A DNA stretch of 64,000 nucleotides from Aequorivita vitellina (GCF_022008365.1 NZ_JAIRBA010000009.1:1-64000), one strand, 5' to 3'. Numbered from the stretch's first letter, positions 18,013-28,508 are shown. Numbers and translations are program-made. The notes: generated by a model not told the origin, from the sequence alone.

Positions 18013-18966
18013 AAAAGTATATCTAAAAGCCATTCCGTTATAGCTATCTCCATTAAAGTTAGTTCCAGAACTGGGATAAATATCTATATTTTCCATTTTC
18101 TTTTTGTGAAGTTCGGGTATTAAAATTCCGGTTCCGGCACCTAAAACATACCCTAGTAGAACATCGGTTAAAAAATGTTGACCAGCTTCAATTCTTAAAA
18201 CTCCAACTGCAGCTGGAAGTGCTGCTGCACCAGTCCAAATTAGTGCTTTTCCTTTTCCATTGGGGTTAAAATCGCTGTAAGCTTTTGCTGCAAAAAAGGT
18301 TGCGGTAGCCGTAGCAGCTACGTGACCCGAATAAAAAGACCGCTGTCCGTTATTTTTAAACCGTCTTTCTTCACTTGTGTTGCCACTATTGTCATAAACA
18401 TAAGGTCTGCTTCGGTCTATTAAGCCAGCGGAGATTGAATAAATAGCAGCTGTAGTAGCCAAACTTTCAAGATACAAACCTAAATATTGCCCCGTGTGGT
18501 TATTAACTTCATCGTCTAAAAGCAAGACGAAGGGTGCGGCAAATGAAAGCGCAAAGGGAATATCGCTATATTCATTTGTAGTTTTATTATGTTTTCCTGC
18601 TACCCATTGGTCTAGAAAATTTATTTTATCTATTTCTTTTTGAAGGCTAACGTCATCTAAAAATTTAGGGCGTTCAGAAAGTGGCATATCATCCTTGTTC
18701 TGAATTAAAATTAGTCCATAAGCGCTAGCTCCTAAAGCTGCGCCAGTCCAAATTCCATCGCGAACCCATTGCCATTCGTAGGGTGAGCCATTTTTTTGTT
18801 TATTAAAAATAGACGTGTTTTTCACCAAATAATTTACCGAGTTAGTAGATTCCGGTTGATAGGAATTAGATTCGATATTACTAATAGTAGTGGAATTTTT
18901 AAATGATTGCTGTGCATAAAATGTAGTACACGCAAATAGTGCGAAAAGTAAGATGGTTTTTTTCAT
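18010..18966 (-). CDS. PAP2-family membrane phosphatase
   Basis: The 318-residue protein has a signal peptide (MKKTILLFALFACTTFYAQ) and several hydrophobic segments from about residue 70 on. The three PAP2 motifs are present: RSRPYVYD (KxxxxxxRP type), FYSGH (PSGH type) and a final RIEAGQHFLTDVLLGYVLG (SRxxxxxHxxxD type). It should dephosphorylate a lipid phosphate such as phosphatidic acid or undecaprenyl pyrophosphate on the periplasmic side. The exact substrate cannot be told from sequence. The gene is monocistronic. Confidence 0.88.
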   Translation of the reverse strand: MKKTILLFALFACTTFYAQQSFKNSTTISNIESNSYQPESTNSVNYLVKNTSIFNKQKNGSPYEWQWVRDGIWTGAALGASAYGLILIQNKDDMPLSERPKFLDDVSLQKEIDKINFLDQWVAGKHNKTTNEYSDIPFALSFAAPFVLLLDDEVNNHTGQYLGLYLESLATTAAIYSISAGLIDRSRPYVYDNSGNTSEERRFKNNGQRSFYSGHVAATATATFFAAKAYSDFNPNGKGKALIWTGAAALPAAVGVLRIEAGQHFLTDVLLGYVLGAGTGILIPELHKKKMENIDIYPSSGTNFNGDSYNGMAFRYTF

Positions 18967-19054
18967 ATACTGATAAAGATATCAGTTTGACTATTCGCGC
19001 AAATTTCATTTAACGTTTCATTAAAATGAATTTATCGTTCCTTTTAGAAAAATG

Positions 19055-19345
19055 CTATTCGTACAAACGCAATTTTTTCTGAAGCAAATCCATTTCTTTT
19101 TCAAGTTTGTGCATACGTTTAAGCATTTCTTTTATGGCGTCTAAACCTTCAAAATTAATACCTAAGTCGTGATGGAGTCTAAACATTCTTTCAATTTCTG
19201 AAATGTCCTGCTCATCAATATATAGGTCGTTTTGCTTTTCTTCAAAAGCTATAAGGCCAAACTCGTGCAGTCTTTCTACAAACGCATCTTCAATTTGTGA
19301 AACTTTGCAGTAGTGTCTTACTAATATGTATTTTTCTCGTGCCAT
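19055..19345 (-). CDS. cbpM: Chaperone modulator CbpM
   Basis: The 96-residue protein resembles CbpM, a MerR-like helix-turn-helix fold that binds the J-domain of CbpA and limits its activity. The MerR-like middle is visible (FVERLHEFGLIAFEEKQNDLYIDEQDISEIERMFRLHHDLGINFEGL), and the C-terminus is a coiled coil (MLKRMHKLEKEMDLLQKKLR). Its ATG overlaps the cbpA stop (TAATG), so the two are translationally coupled, as expected for an antagonist pair. Confidence 0.9.
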   Translation of the reverse strand: MAREKYILVRHYCKVSQIEDAFVERLHEFGLIAFEEKQNDLYIDEQDISEIERMFRLHHDLGINFEGLDAIKEMLKRMHKLEKEMDLLQKKLRLYE

Positions 19346-20259
19346 TATCTCAGTTTTGAAAGTTCAGTAAACAGTTCTTTTTCTTTTTCAGAAAGATTTT
19401 TAGGAAGTGTAATTTTATAAGTAATGTATAGGTCCCCGTGTTGATTTTCCTTTTTATACTTCGGTAAACCTTTGCCTTTCAGTTTTACTTTTGTGTCGTT
19501 TTGGGTTTCTGGTTTTACTTTTAACTTTACTTTTCCGGTAAGTGTATCAGCGGTAATTTCGCCACCGAGAAGGGCTGTATAAAGAGAAATTTCTTTCGTT
19601 GAATACAGATCGCTTTCCAGACGCTTAAATTGTGTATTGTTGAAAATTTCAAAAGTAATATACAAATCGCCTTTGGGGCCACCCTGCATTCCTTCGCCGC
19701 CGTAACCCTTAATTTTAATAGTTTGCCCATCCTCAACCCCAGCAGGAATTGTAAGTCTAATTTTTTTGTCGCCAATACTTATGGTTTGTTTTTGGCTTTC
19801 TAAAACATCTGTAAGGTTGAGTCTAAGTGTTGCGTTTAAATCTTGTCCTTTAAACTGCGCTGTTTGTCTTCTGCCACCACCGCTAAAACCGCCACCGCCG
19901 CCAAACATAGACTCAAAAAAGTCTGAAAACTGACTCTCATCAAAACCTTGACCGCCGCTACTGTAGGTTCTCTGTCCGCCGAAGCCTTGCGCTCTTTGTT
20001 GTTTTTTGGCTTCTTCAAAAGCATCGGCATGCTGCCAATCTTTTCCGTATTGGTCGTATTTTTTACGTTTATCTGGGTCGCTCAACACTTCGTTGGCCTC
20101 GTTAACTTGCTGGAATTTTTGTTGTGCAGCAGTATCATTCGGATTTAAATCTGGATGAAATTTTCGCGCTAATTTGCGGTATGCTTTTTTAATATCTGCC
20201 GTAGTTGCGCTTTTGTTTAAGCCAAGAACTTTGTAATAATCTATAAATTCCATTGCCAT
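19345..20259 (-). CDS. cbpA: DnaJ-like co-chaperone CbpA
   Basis: The 304-residue J-protein has an N-terminal J domain (about 5-72) with the HPD motif in RKFHPDLNP, which stimulates DnaK ATPase. A Gly/Phe/Gln-rich linker follows (about 85-130, [19 protein letters not shown] and [10 protein letters not shown]), then the C-terminal substrate-binding domains (about 140-300, with [20 protein letters not shown]). There is no zinc-finger domain, which separates it from DnaJ. It is first in the cbpA-cbpM unit. An alternative Met two codons in would give [11 protein letters not shown]. Confidence 0.93.
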   Translation of the reverse strand: MAMEFIDYYKVLGLNKSATTADIKKAYRKLARKFHPDLNPNDTAAQQKFQQVNEANEVLSDPDKRKKYDQYGKDWQHADAFEEAKKQQRAQGFGGQRTYSSGGQGFDESQFSDFFESMFGGGGGFSGGGRRQTAQFKGQDLNATLRLNLTDVLESQKQTISIGDKKIRLTIPAGVEDGQTIKIKGYGGEGMQGGPKGDLYITFEIFNNTQFKRLESDLYSTKEISLYTALLGGEITADTLTGKVKLKVKPETQNDTKVKLKGKGLPKYKKENQHGDLYITYKITLPKNLSEKEKELFTELSKLR

Positions 20260-20532
20260 TTTTTATTTGTGCTATGAAGTTAAAAAAACTAATTTAACAC
20301 AACAATTACTTTGCTCATTCTTCACAAAAGTTTAGCAAACCCACTTCCAATTGTTTTAAAAACTTACTATCATTAGATTAGATTTCGTCAAAATTAATCT
20401 ATTTATTGGTGCTTTTTTGCCACTGCAATAATTACTAACAATATCTGTTGTTTTATTGTTAATTACTTTCTCAAGTATTGGTTTCACAAGTGCTCCCGTA
20501 TATTTATATTAGCAACCCTACATTAAATCTTT

Positions 20533-22383
20533 ATGGCCGAAACACAATATACCGAAGACAATATACGCTCGCTCGATTGGAAGGAACACATCCGTATGCG
20601 CCCGGGTATGTACATCGGGAAACTCGGCGATGGCTCGTCACCCGATGATGGTATCTATATCCTTCTAAAAGAGGTGATTGATAACTGTATAGACGAATTT
20701 GTAATGGGCGCAGGAAAAACCATCGAAGTGCGCATTAAAGACAAGGAAGTGAAAGTGCGCGATTACGGTCGTGGTATTCCGCTGGGGAAAGTGGTTGATG
20801 TAGTTTCAAAGATGAATACCGGTGGTAAGTACGATAGCCGCGCGTTTAAAAAATCGGTTGGACTAAATGGAGTGGGTACCAAAGCGGTTAACGCACTTTC
20901 GGCGTTTTTTAAAGTTGAATCTGTTCGTGACCAACAAATAAAAGCAGCCGAATTTTCTTTAGGTGAATTAACAAACGATGTGGCCGTTGAGGAAACTTCC
21001 AAAAGAAAAGGTACGAAAGTAGTTTTTATTCCGGACGAAAGCATCTTCAAAAACTTTAAGTACCGCACAGAATATGTGCAAAAAATGCTAAAAAACTACG
21101 TTTATCTCAATCCGGGATTAACGATAGATTTTAATGGCGAAAAGTTTTATTCTGAAAATGGTTTAAAGGATCTTTTAAAAGAAACAATTTCTGAAGAAGA
21201 CAGCGCGTATCCAATAATTCACTTGAGAGGTGATGATATTGAAGTTGCCCTTACACATAGTAAAACGCAATATAGCGAAGAATATCACAGCTTTGTAAAC
21301 GGACAAAATACTACACAAGGAGGAACACACTTAGCTGCTTTTCGCGAAGCTTTGGTAAAAACAATTCGTGAGTTTTACAATAAAAATTACGATGCTAGCG
21401 ATGTGCGAAAATCTATTGTTTCGGCAATAAGCATTAAAGTAATGGAACCCGTTTTTGAGAGCCAAACTAAAACAAAACTTGGCTCCACCGATATGGGCGG
21501 CGATTTACCAACGGTGCGAACATTTATTAACGATTTTGTAAAAACAAATCTCGACAATTATCTTCATAAAAACCCTGAAACGGCAGACGCCATTCAGCGT
21601 AAAATCGTTCAGGCAGAACGTGAGCGCAAAGAATTAAGCGGCATCCGGAAATTAGCAAAAGATCGTGCTAAAAAAGCAAGCCTTCACAACAAAAAGTTAC
21701 GTGATTGTCGCGTGCATTTGGGAGATGTAAAGAACAACCGAAATCTTGAGTCAACTCTGTTTATTACCGAGGGAGACTCGGCAAGTGGTAGTATTACCAA
21801 AAGTCGCGATGTAAATACGCAGGCTGTTTTTTCACTTCGTGGGAAACCGTTAAACACCTACGGAATGACCAAAAAGATTGTTTATGAAAACGAAGAGTTC
21901 AATCTTTTGCAAGCTGCCCTAAACATTGAAGATTCAATGGAAGATTTGCGGTATAACAACATTGTAATCGCTACCGATGCCGATGTAGACGGTATGCACA
22001 TTCGGTTATTGTTAATTACCTTTTTTCTTCAATTTTTTCCTGAATTGATAAAAGAAGGGCATTTGTATATTTTGCAAACGCCATTGTTCCGCGTTCGGAA
22101 TAAAAAAGAAACTATTTATTGCTATTCCGAAGAAGAAAGAGTGGCTGCAATAGAAAAGTTAAAACCGAAACCCGAAATAACGCGATTTAAAGGTTTGGGT
22201 GAAATTTCGCCAGATGAGTTTGTGCATTTTATTGGGAACGATATTCGTTTAGACCCCGTAATGCTGGATAAGTCGATGAGTATCGAAGAATTACTCTCGT
22301 TCTATATGGGAAAAAACACCCCCGATAGACAGGAGTTTATTATTGATAATTTGAAGGTGGAGTTGGATAGGGTAGAGGAATAA
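20533..22383 (+). CDS. parE: DNA topoisomerase IV subunit B
   Basis: ParE is the ATPase subunit of the enzyme that unlinks daughter chromosomes. The 616-residue length fits ParE better than GyrB. The GHKL ATP-binding pocket ([39 protein letters not shown]) is at about 20-125. The Toprim domain has EGDSASGS at about 414-421 and [13 protein letters not shown] near 485. It ends with a short tail ([12 protein letters not shown]). parC lies 167 bases downstream in the same direction, supporting topoisomerase IV. Confidence 0.95.
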   Translation: MAETQYTEDNIRSLDWKEHIRMRPGMYIGKLGDGSSPDDGIYILLKEVIDNCIDEFVMGAGKTIEVRIKDKEVKVRDYGRGIPLGKVVDVVSKMNTGGKYDSRAFKKSVGLNGVGTKAVNALSAFFKVESVRDQQIKAAEFSLGELTNDVAVEETSKRKGTKVVFIPDESIFKNFKYRTEYVQKMLKNYVYLNPGLTIDFNGEKFYSENGLKDLLKETISEEDSAYPIIHLRGDDIEVALTHSKTQYSEEYHSFVNGQNTTQGGTHLAAFREALVKTIREFYNKNYDASDVRKSIVSAISIKVMEPVFESQTKTKLGSTDMGGDLPTVRTFINDFVKTNLDNYLHKNPETADAIQRKIVQAERERKELSGIRKLAKDRAKKASLHNKKLRDCRVHLGDVKNNRNLESTLFITEGDSASGSITKSRDVNTQAVFSLRGKPLNTYGMTKKIVYENEEFNLLQAALNIEDSMEDLRYNNIVIATDADVDGMHIRLLLITFFLQFFPELIKEGHLYILQTPLFRVRNKKETIYCYSEEERVAAIEKLKPKPEITRFKGLGEISPDEFVHFIGNDIRLDPVMLDKSMSIEELLSFYMGKNTPDRQEFIIDNLKVELDRVEE

Positions 22384-22394
22384 ATAATGTAGGT

Positions 22395-22410
22395 TCGCGA
22401 TTTATCGCGA
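22395..22410. repeat. Small palindrome
   Basis: TCGCGA-TTTA-TCGCGA forms a perfect 6-bp hairpin 11 bases after the parE stop. It looks like one of the short intergenic palindromes scattered in Flavobacteria. Confidence 0.6.
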
Positions 22411-22438
22411 GCATTCCGAAAAATAAACCTTTGCGAAT

Positions 22439-22516
22439 CTCTGTGAAACCTCTGCGCAACTCTGCGAAATAGTTATAACACAGAGTTACACGAAGAACCA
22501 CAGAGTTTCACAGAGA
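22439..22516. repeat. Long imperfect palindrome between parE and parC
   Basis: TCTCTGTGAAACCTCTG pairs with CAGAGTTTCACAGAGA (one bulged C). Inside, AACTCTG pairs with CAGAGTT, giving a large branched or stepped hairpin. CACAGAG-rich repeats of this kind are common dispersed elements. It is transcribed between the two topoisomerase genes and could affect relative expression. Confidence 0.75.
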
Positions 22517-22550
22517 AAAAAAATAAAAATAAAGAATACAGAATATAAAA

Positions 22551-25214
22551 ATGAGTGACGAACTCGACAATAACGAAGAACAAGAAATAACGGGCCCCGA
22601 CTATTTGGGTGTTAACGACGATACTTCTGGCGATACTATAAAAAAAGTAACCGGAATGTATCGCGATTGGTTTTTAGATTACGCCAGTTACGTAATTCTA
22701 GAACGCGCCGTGCCCGCTATTGAGGACGGTTTTAAGCCAGTTCAGCGCCGCATTATGCAATCGATGAAAGATTTGGATGACGGGCGGTACAACAAAGTTG
22801 CGAATATTGTTGGGCATACCATGCAATACCATCCGCACGGGGATGCCAGTATTGCCGATGCAATGGTGCAAATTGGTCAAAAAGATTTATTGATCGATAC
22901 GCAGGGTAACTGGGGAAATATTTTAACCGGTGACAGCGCTGCGGCTTCGCGATATATTGAAGCAAGGCTTTCAAAGTTTGCTCTGGATGTTCTTTATAAT
23001 CCAAAGATTACCAAATGGCAAGCATCTTATGACGGGCGTCGAAAAGAGCCAATTAATCTGCCCGTAAAATTTCCGTTGTTGTTAAATCAAGGGGGTGAAG
23101 GGATTGCTGTAGGACTTTCAACTAAAATTCTTCCACATAACTTTATCGAATTAATTGACGCTTCGATTAAACATTTGCAAGGGAAAAAGTTTAAAATCTA
23201 CCCAGATTTTCCAACTGGAGGTTTAATCGATATTGCGGACTACAACGATGGTATGCGCGGCGGAAAAATTCGCAGTCGTGCGCGAATCAATCATCTCGAA
23301 AAGAACAAATTAGTTATTACCGAAATTCCTTTTGGAACAAATACTTCGTCATTAATTGATTCAATTCTAAAGGCGAACGACAAAGGAAAAATCAAAATCA
23401 AAAAAATTGAAGACAATACCGCTGCCGAGGTAGAAATCCAAATTCATTTACCAAGCGGTATTTCCCCCGATAAAACCATTGATGCGCTGTATGCATTTAC
23501 GGCCTGCGAAACTTCAATTTCGCCTTTGGGTTGTGTAATCGAAGATAACAAACCGCTTTTTGTTGGGGTTTCAGAAATGTTAAGAAGAAGTACAGATCGT
23601 ACCGTTCAGCTTTTAAAACAAGAGTTGCAAATACAACTCGACGAATTGGAAGCACAGTGGCATTTTGCCTCGCTTGAGCGAATTTTTATTGAAAATAGAA
23701 TCTATCGCGATATTGAAGAAGAAGAAACCTGGGAAGGCGTTATTGCAGCGATAGACAAAGGATTAAAACCACATACAGCACATTTAAAACGCGCCGTAAC
23801 CGAAGAAGATATTGTGCGTTTAACCGAAATTCGCATTAAAAGAATTTCAAAATTCGATATTGATAAAGCGCAGCAAAAGATTGATGCTTTGGAAGATAGC
23901 ATTGCTCAAATAAAGCATCACTTGGAGCACTTAATTGAATATGCGATAGATTATTTTAAAAGGTTGAAAAAAGATTACGGAGAAGGCAAGGAGCGTAAAA
24001 CCGAAATTAGAACCTTTGAAGATATTGAGGCGACAAAAGTTGTAATCCGCAACACCAAACTTTACGTAAACCGCGCCGAAGGTTTTGTGGGCACTAGCCT
24101 AAAACGCGACGAATATGTTACCGATTGTAGCGATATAGACGATATTATTGTTTTTACCGAAGATGGTACCATGATGGTCACCAAGGTAGATTCTAAAACT
24201 TTTGTAGGTAAAAACATTATTCACGTTGCCGTCTTTAAAAAGAAAGACAAACGTACTATTTACAATATGATTTATCGCGATGGCAAACGCGGGGCAAATT
24301 ATGTAAAACGTTTTGCCGTTACTTCAACTACGCGCGATAGGGAGTACGACATGACCAATGGCACAAAAGGCTCAAAAGTGCTATATTTTACAGCCAATCC
24401 AAACGGTGAAGCCGAAATTGTTTCGGTTTACTTGCGCCAAACAGGAAGCATTAAAAAGCTTAAATTCGATTTAGACTTCGCCGATCAATTGGTAAAAGGA
24501 CGAAATTCAAAGGGAAATATTGTTACCAAATATCCTATTCGAAAAATTGAATTAAAAGAAAAAGGTCTTTCCACTTTAAAACCCCGAAAAATATGGTTTG
24601 ATGACTCGGTACAACGTTTAAATGTTGATGAGCGCGGAGAGCTTTTAGGCGAATTTAGAAAAGAAGACAGATTGTTAATTGTAAACCAAAAGGGAGTTGT
24701 AAAAACCGTGGTGCCAGATATCCAACTTCGTTTTGACGATGATATAATCATTTTGGAAAAGTGGGAGCCTAAAAAACCATTGAGTGCCATTTATTGGGAA
24801 GGAGAAAAAGAGTTGTTTTACGTAAAACGCTTTTTAATTGAAAACCCAGACAAGGAGGAAACCATTATTACCGATCACCCAAATTCCTATCTCGAAAAAA
24901 TATTTACCGATTACCGCCCAATGGCCGAAGTTGTATTTGCCAAAAAAAGAGGGCAGGAGCGTGAGGAAAATTTAGAAGTGAATCTCGAGGAATTTATTGC
25001 TGTAAAAGGCATAAACGCAATGGGGAATCAACTTACCAAAGAAAAAGTTTTAGAAATAAACACCAAAGAACCCTTGGCTTACGAGCCGCCAGCTCCCGTT
25101 CAGCCTAAAGAAATTGACGTGGTAGATGAAGAGGATGTGGCTTCGAAAAACAAAGATTCGGAAGCTGAAGATAATTCAAAAACAGATGAAGGCGGACAGG
25201 GGTTATTGTTTTAA
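22551..25214 (+). CDS. parC: DNA topoisomerase IV subunit A
   Basis: ParC is the cleavage/religation subunit partnering ParE. The 887-residue protein starts with an acidic tail (about 1-30), then the winged-helix domain (ERAVPAIEDGFKPVQRRIMQSM). The catalytic Tyr lies in AAASRYIEARLS (about residue 132). The tower and coiled-coil region follows (about 380-480), then a C-terminal beta-pinwheel-like domain (about 500-790) and an acidic, Lys/Asp-rich end (VDEEDVASKNKDSEAEDNSK). The quinolone-pocket region HPHGDASIADAMV is intact. Confidence 0.95.
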   Translation: MSDELDNNEEQEITGPDYLGVNDDTSGDTIKKVTGMYRDWFLDYASYVILERAVPAIEDGFKPVQRRIMQSMKDLDDGRYNKVANIVGHTMQYHPHGDASIADAMVQIGQKDLLIDTQGNWGNILTGDSAAASRYIEARLSKFALDVLYNPKITKWQASYDGRRKEPINLPVKFPLLLNQGGEGIAVGLSTKILPHNFIELIDASIKHLQGKKFKIYPDFPTGGLIDIADYNDGMRGGKIRSRARINHLEKNKLVITEIPFGTNTSSLIDSILKANDKGKIKIKKIEDNTAAEVEIQIHLPSGISPDKTIDALYAFTACETSISPLGCVIEDNKPLFVGVSEMLRRSTDRTVQLLKQELQIQLDELEAQWHFASLERIFIENRIYRDIEEEETWEGVIAAIDKGLKPHTAHLKRAVTEEDIVRLTEIRIKRISKFDIDKAQQKIDALEDSIAQIKHHLEHLIEYAIDYFKRLKKDYGEGKERKTEIRTFEDIEATKVVIRNTKLYVNRAEGFVGTSLKRDEYVTDCSDIDDIIVFTEDGTMMVTKVDSKTFVGKNIIHVAVFKKKDKRTIYNMIYRDGKRGANYVKRFAVTSTTRDREYDMTNGTKGSKVLYFTANPNGEAEIVSVYLRQTGSIKKLKFDLDFADQLVKGRNSKGNIVTKYPIRKIELKEKGLSTLKPRKIWFDDSVQRLNVDERGELLGEFRKEDRLLIVNQKGVVKTVVPDIQLRFDDDIIILEKWEPKKPLSAIYWEGEKELFYVKRFLIENPDKEETIITDHPNSYLEKIFTDYRPMAEVVFAKKRGQEREENLEVNLEEFIAVKGINAMGNQLTKEKVLEINTKEPLAYEPPAPVQPKEIDVVDEEDVASKNKDSEAEDNSKTDEGGQGLLF

Positions 25215-25215
25215 G

Positions 25216-26338
25216 TTACTGTTTTATTAGCTTTTTTGTTATACTCCCAAGATCAGTCTTTACTTTGAAGAAATATAATCCAGTAGAAAGTTCATCAATG
25301 ATAATTCTTGAGAGCCCCATATTCAATTTTCCTGTTTTTAGATTTTTTCCGTTTAAATCTAATATTGCGTATTCCGCTGGTTTGCTGAAAGAAACAGTCA
25401 ACGTACTCTTTGATGGGTTAGGGTAGATAAGCAGTTGCTCCCTTTCATAAGATAAAACGCTTAGTGCATCGCACTCTGCCTCGTTGTTTACAAAGGTGGT
25501 AAATGGGTCTATATACCAATCGTCCAAATAAGAGGCGCTTGCATCATCAACAATCACACATTTTAGGGCATTGGTCCCAGTAACGTTTATGCCGTTCATG
25601 TTTGCATTGTTGCCATTGCGAATGTCAAGAAAATCTAATGGAAAATTGTAGGGGGCTAAAAAACTGATTAAATTTTGGTTATGTGATAAATCCAAACTAA
25701 TTATATTATTTTCCCCAACATTTAAATATGTTAAATCTCTATTATTTGATACGTTTAACTCACTTAGATTGTTTCCAGATGCAATGAGGAAGTTTAAATT
25801 TTCATTTTGATTTACATCTAATGAAAATAAATTATTAAAATTGCAATCCAAATAAGTCAACAAGTGAGCTTGTGAAACATCCAAATTGGTTAATTGATTT
25901 TCAAAGCAATAAATTTCAATCAGGTATTCGCTATTAAGGATTAGATTATTTAATTCATTATTCTGACAATTTAAATATTTTAAATTTATATTTGAACTCA
26001 AATCCAATGAGGATAAGTTATTGTATGCAACAAACAACGTTCTCTAATAAGAGATTTGCAGAAAGATCAACTGTGGCTATATTATTAAAACTCGCATCTA
26101 GATTTTCTAGGGAAATAAAATCCTCTATACCTGTAATATCAGTAATGTTCCCATTAAAAGGAAGAACTAAGTCTATGACATTTTCAATATTTGCAGTGAG
26201 CACCTGTCCATTCCCAGGTACTCCATCACCCATACCGTTGGCTTCCAAAAAATTTTCAAAATTGGGGTCTGGCACAGCAGTATATTGCGCATAGGTTATG
26301 GCAGGGAAAAACAATATTAATAAGAACAAATTTTTCAT
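25216..26338 (-). pseudogene. Frameshifted LRR protein with T9SS sorting domain
   Basis: Two overlapping frames form one broken gene. The first (26338 to 26018) encodes a signal peptide, then AVPDPNFENFLEANGMGDG and the first repeat, and runs to LLLENVVCCIQ-stop. The second frame (to 25216) continues with the leucine-rich repeats (LKYLNCQNNELNNL and others, about 21-residue period), a DDASASYLDDWY block and a C-terminal T9SS type-A sorting domain (YPNPSKSTLTVSF ... GLYFFKVKTDLGSITKKL). The intact paralogue at 31830 runs through this junction without a break. The span is 1123 bases; removing one base near 26038-26040 restores a 373-residue frame against 376 in the paralogue. A real mutation, a phase-variation event or a sequencing error would all fit. 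Confidence 0.85.
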
Positions 26339-26363
26339 TTTGAGAATTTTGAATGCTGCATTT

Positions 26364-26371
26364 CAAATATA
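26364..26371 (-). promoter_or_regulatory. -7 element of the frameshifted LRR gene
   Basis: On the minus strand TATATTTG matches the -7 consensus, 25 bases before the start of the frameshifted LRR gene, so the gene may still be transcribed. Confidence 0.45.
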
Positions 26372-26458
26372 AGTATTTATCAAACAAGAATTTACCCCCC
26401 GATGTTGCTACTGATAAATTATTTCTTCAGAAATATCCTCTTTGAGCTACCAAACCTT

Positions 26459-26488
26459 TTGATTTTCAAAAGAAAAACACTATTTTTG
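26459..26488 (+). promoter_or_regulatory. rpsA promoter
   Basis: TTG (26459-26461), exactly 19 bases, then TATTTTTG (26481-26488): a full match to the Bacteroidetes -33/-7 consensus. Transcription should start near 26493, giving a leader of about 165 bases to rpsA. Confidence 0.8.
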
Positions 26489-26657
26489 CACCCCTCTTAG
26501 CGACGAGGCAAGAATAAGAGGAATTAAAACAAAACAAAATCAATCCCTTCTGTGGGATAGTCGCAGTAAATTCTTGTAACAGCGCAGAATACAAAGCGTT
26601 TGAAATTAGCGGTTTTCGCAATGTTGAAAATTTAAAATTTCAAACACAATTTAACAA
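26489..26657 (+). promoter_or_regulatory. Structured leader of rpsA
   Basis: Three hairpins are visible in the leader. CCTCTTA (26493-26499) pairs with TAAGAGG (26515-26521) right at the expected RNA 5' end; ATCCC/GGGAT lies at 26543-26558; and GTTTGAAAT (26598-26606) pairs perfectly with ATTTCAAAC (26637-26645), enclosing a GCG/CGC hairpin. The last helix ends 12 bases before the ATG. The arrangement suits autogenous control by S1, which is known in E. coli, but this is inference. Confidence 0.5.
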
Positions 26658-28508
26658 ATGGCTGATAAAGCAAAAAAAGAAGAAGTGCAGGTAGAAGATA
26701 CTGCATCTCAAAACGAGGTAGCTACAAAACCTCAAAAAGAAGTTTCTCTTAAAGAGAGCAATCCTGAAAAATTTCTTGAAGAATTTAACTGGCACAACTA
26801 CGAAGAAGGTATAGACCCTATCGACGATGGAAAGCTAGAAGAATTCGAAAAGTTAGTAGCAGATAATTTCGTTGACACACTAGATGACGAGGTTGTTGAA
26901 GGGGAAGTAGTTTATATTACAGACCGTGACGCAATTATCGACATTAACGCGAAGAGTGAAGGTGTTGTTTCGTTAAACGAATTCCGTTACAATCCAGATT
27001 TAAAAGTTGGAGACAAAGTAGAAGTATTGATCGACGTTCGTGAGGACAGTACAGGTCAACTTATTCTTAGCCACCGTAAAGCAAGAACTATTAAGGCTTG
27101 GGATCGCGTAAATGCAGCTCACGACGAAGGTACTATTGTAAACGGTTACGTAAAATGCCGCACAAAAGGTGGTATGATTGTAGACGTATTTGGAATTGAA
27201 GCATTCTTGCCAGGTTCGCAAATTGACGTTAAGCCAATTCGCGACTACGATGTTTACGTTGGTAAAACAATGGAATTTAAAGTTGTTAAAATCAACCACG
27301 AATTTAAAAACGTTGTTGTTTCGCATAAAGCGCTTATTGAAGCAGATATCGAAGAACAGAAAAAAGAAATCATTGGCCAACTTGAAAAAGGTCAAGTACT
27401 TGAAGGTGTTGTTAAAAACATCACTTCTTACGGAGTATTTGTTGATCTTGGTGGTGTTGATGGACTTGTTCACATTACAGACCTTTCTTGGTCACGTATC
27501 AACCACCCGAATGAGATCGTTGAGCTTGATCAAAAATTAAACGTTGTAATTCTTGATTTCGATGAAGATAAAACACGTATCCAATTAGGTCTTAAGCAAT
27601 TAAACCCACACCCATGGGAAGCTCTTGGAGAAGAGTTGAAAGTAGGTGATAAAGTAAAAGGTAAAGTAGTTGTTATTGCAGATTACGGTGCATTTATTGA
27701 AGTTGCTGAAGGTGTTGAAGGTTTAATCCACGTTAGCGAAATGTCTTGGTCTACGCACTTACGTAGCGCACAAGATTTTGTAAATGTTGGTGACGAGGTT
27801 GAAGCGGTTATCCTTACAATGGACAAGGAAGAGCGAAAAATGAGCCTTGGTATTAAGCAAATGACTCCAGACCCATGGACAGATATTACTACTAAATACC
27901 CAGTTGGTTCACGCCACAAAGGTATTGTACGTAACTTCACAAACTTTGGTGTTTTTGTTGAATTAGAAGAAGGAATTGATGGTCTTATCTACATAAGCGA
28001 TCTTTCTTGGACTAAGAAAATTAAGCACCCAAGCGAGTTTACCAATATTGGTGACGAACTTGAAGTTGTTGTATTAGAATTAGATGTTGAAGGTCGTAAG
28101 TTAAGTTTAGGACACAAACAAACTGAAGAAAACCCTTGGGATAAATACGAAGCTGAATTCGCAGTTGGAACTAAGCACACAGCTACTATTGACGAAGTAG
28201 TAGACAAAGGTGCAACTATTAAGTTCAACGATGATATTGTAGCATTTGTACCAAGCCGTCACCTTGAAAAAGAAGATGGTTCTATGTTGAAGAAAGGTGA
28301 TGAAGCAGAATTCCAAATTATTGAATTCAACAAAGAATTCAAAAAAGTGGTTGCTTCACATATGGTAATTCACAAAGAAGAAGAAGCGAAAATTGTTAAG
28401 GAAGCTGTGAAAAAACAAACAGCTGCCGATGCAGAAGCAAAACCAACTCTTGGTGATGCAAACTCTGCGTTACAAGCGCTTAAAGACAAAATGGACGGTA
28501 AAAAATAA
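26658..28508 (+). CDS. rpsA: 30S ribosomal protein S1
   Basis: S1 binds mRNA on the 30S subunit and helps unfold and load it. The 616-residue protein has a charged N-terminal region (about 1-70) and six S1/OB domains. The clearest are the third to fifth (GVVKNITSYGVFVDLGGVDGLVHITDLSW near 250, GKVVVIADYGAFIEVAEGVEGLIHVSEMSW near 335, GIVRNFTNFGVFVELEEGIDGLIYISDLSW near 420). The C-terminus is Lys-rich. Codon use looks more biased than in the neighbours, as expected for a highly expressed gene. It has a consensus promoter, a structured leader and a double terminator. Confidence 0.97.
   Translation: MADKAKKEEVQVEDTASQNEVATKPQKEVSLKESNPEKFLEEFNWHNYEEGIDPIDDGKLEEFEKLVADNFVDTLDDEVVEGEVVYITDRDAIIDINAKSEGVVSLNEFRYNPDLKVGDKVEVLIDVREDSTGQLILSHRKARTIKAWDRVNAAHDEGTIVNGYVKCRTKGGMIVDVFGIEAFLPGSQIDVKPIRDYDVYVGKTMEFKVVKINHEFKNVVVSHKALIEADIEEQKKEIIGQLEKGQVLEGVVKNITSYGVFVDLGGVDGLVHITDLSWSRINHPNEIVELDQKLNVVILDFDEDKTRIQLGLKQLNPHPWEALGEELKVGDKVKGKVVVIADYGAFIEVAEGVEGLIHVSEMSWSTHLRSAQDFVNVGDEVEAVILTMDKEERKMSLGIKQMTPDPWTDITTKYPVGSRHKGIVRNFTNFGVFVELEEGIDGLIYISDLSWTKKIKHPSEFTNIGDELEVVVLELDVEGRKLSLGHKQTEENPWDKYEAEFAVGTKHTATIDEVVDKGATIKFNDDIVAFVPSRHLEKEDGSMLKKGDEAEFQIIEFNKEFKKVVASHMVIHKEEEAKIVKEAVKKQTAADAEAKPTLGDANSALQALKDKMDGKK

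Noticed and set aside
27000-27473. 157-residue minus-strand frame inside rpsA
   Set aside because: Antisense shadow of a conserved S1 gene; composition is typical of reverse frames (Asn/Phe-rich).
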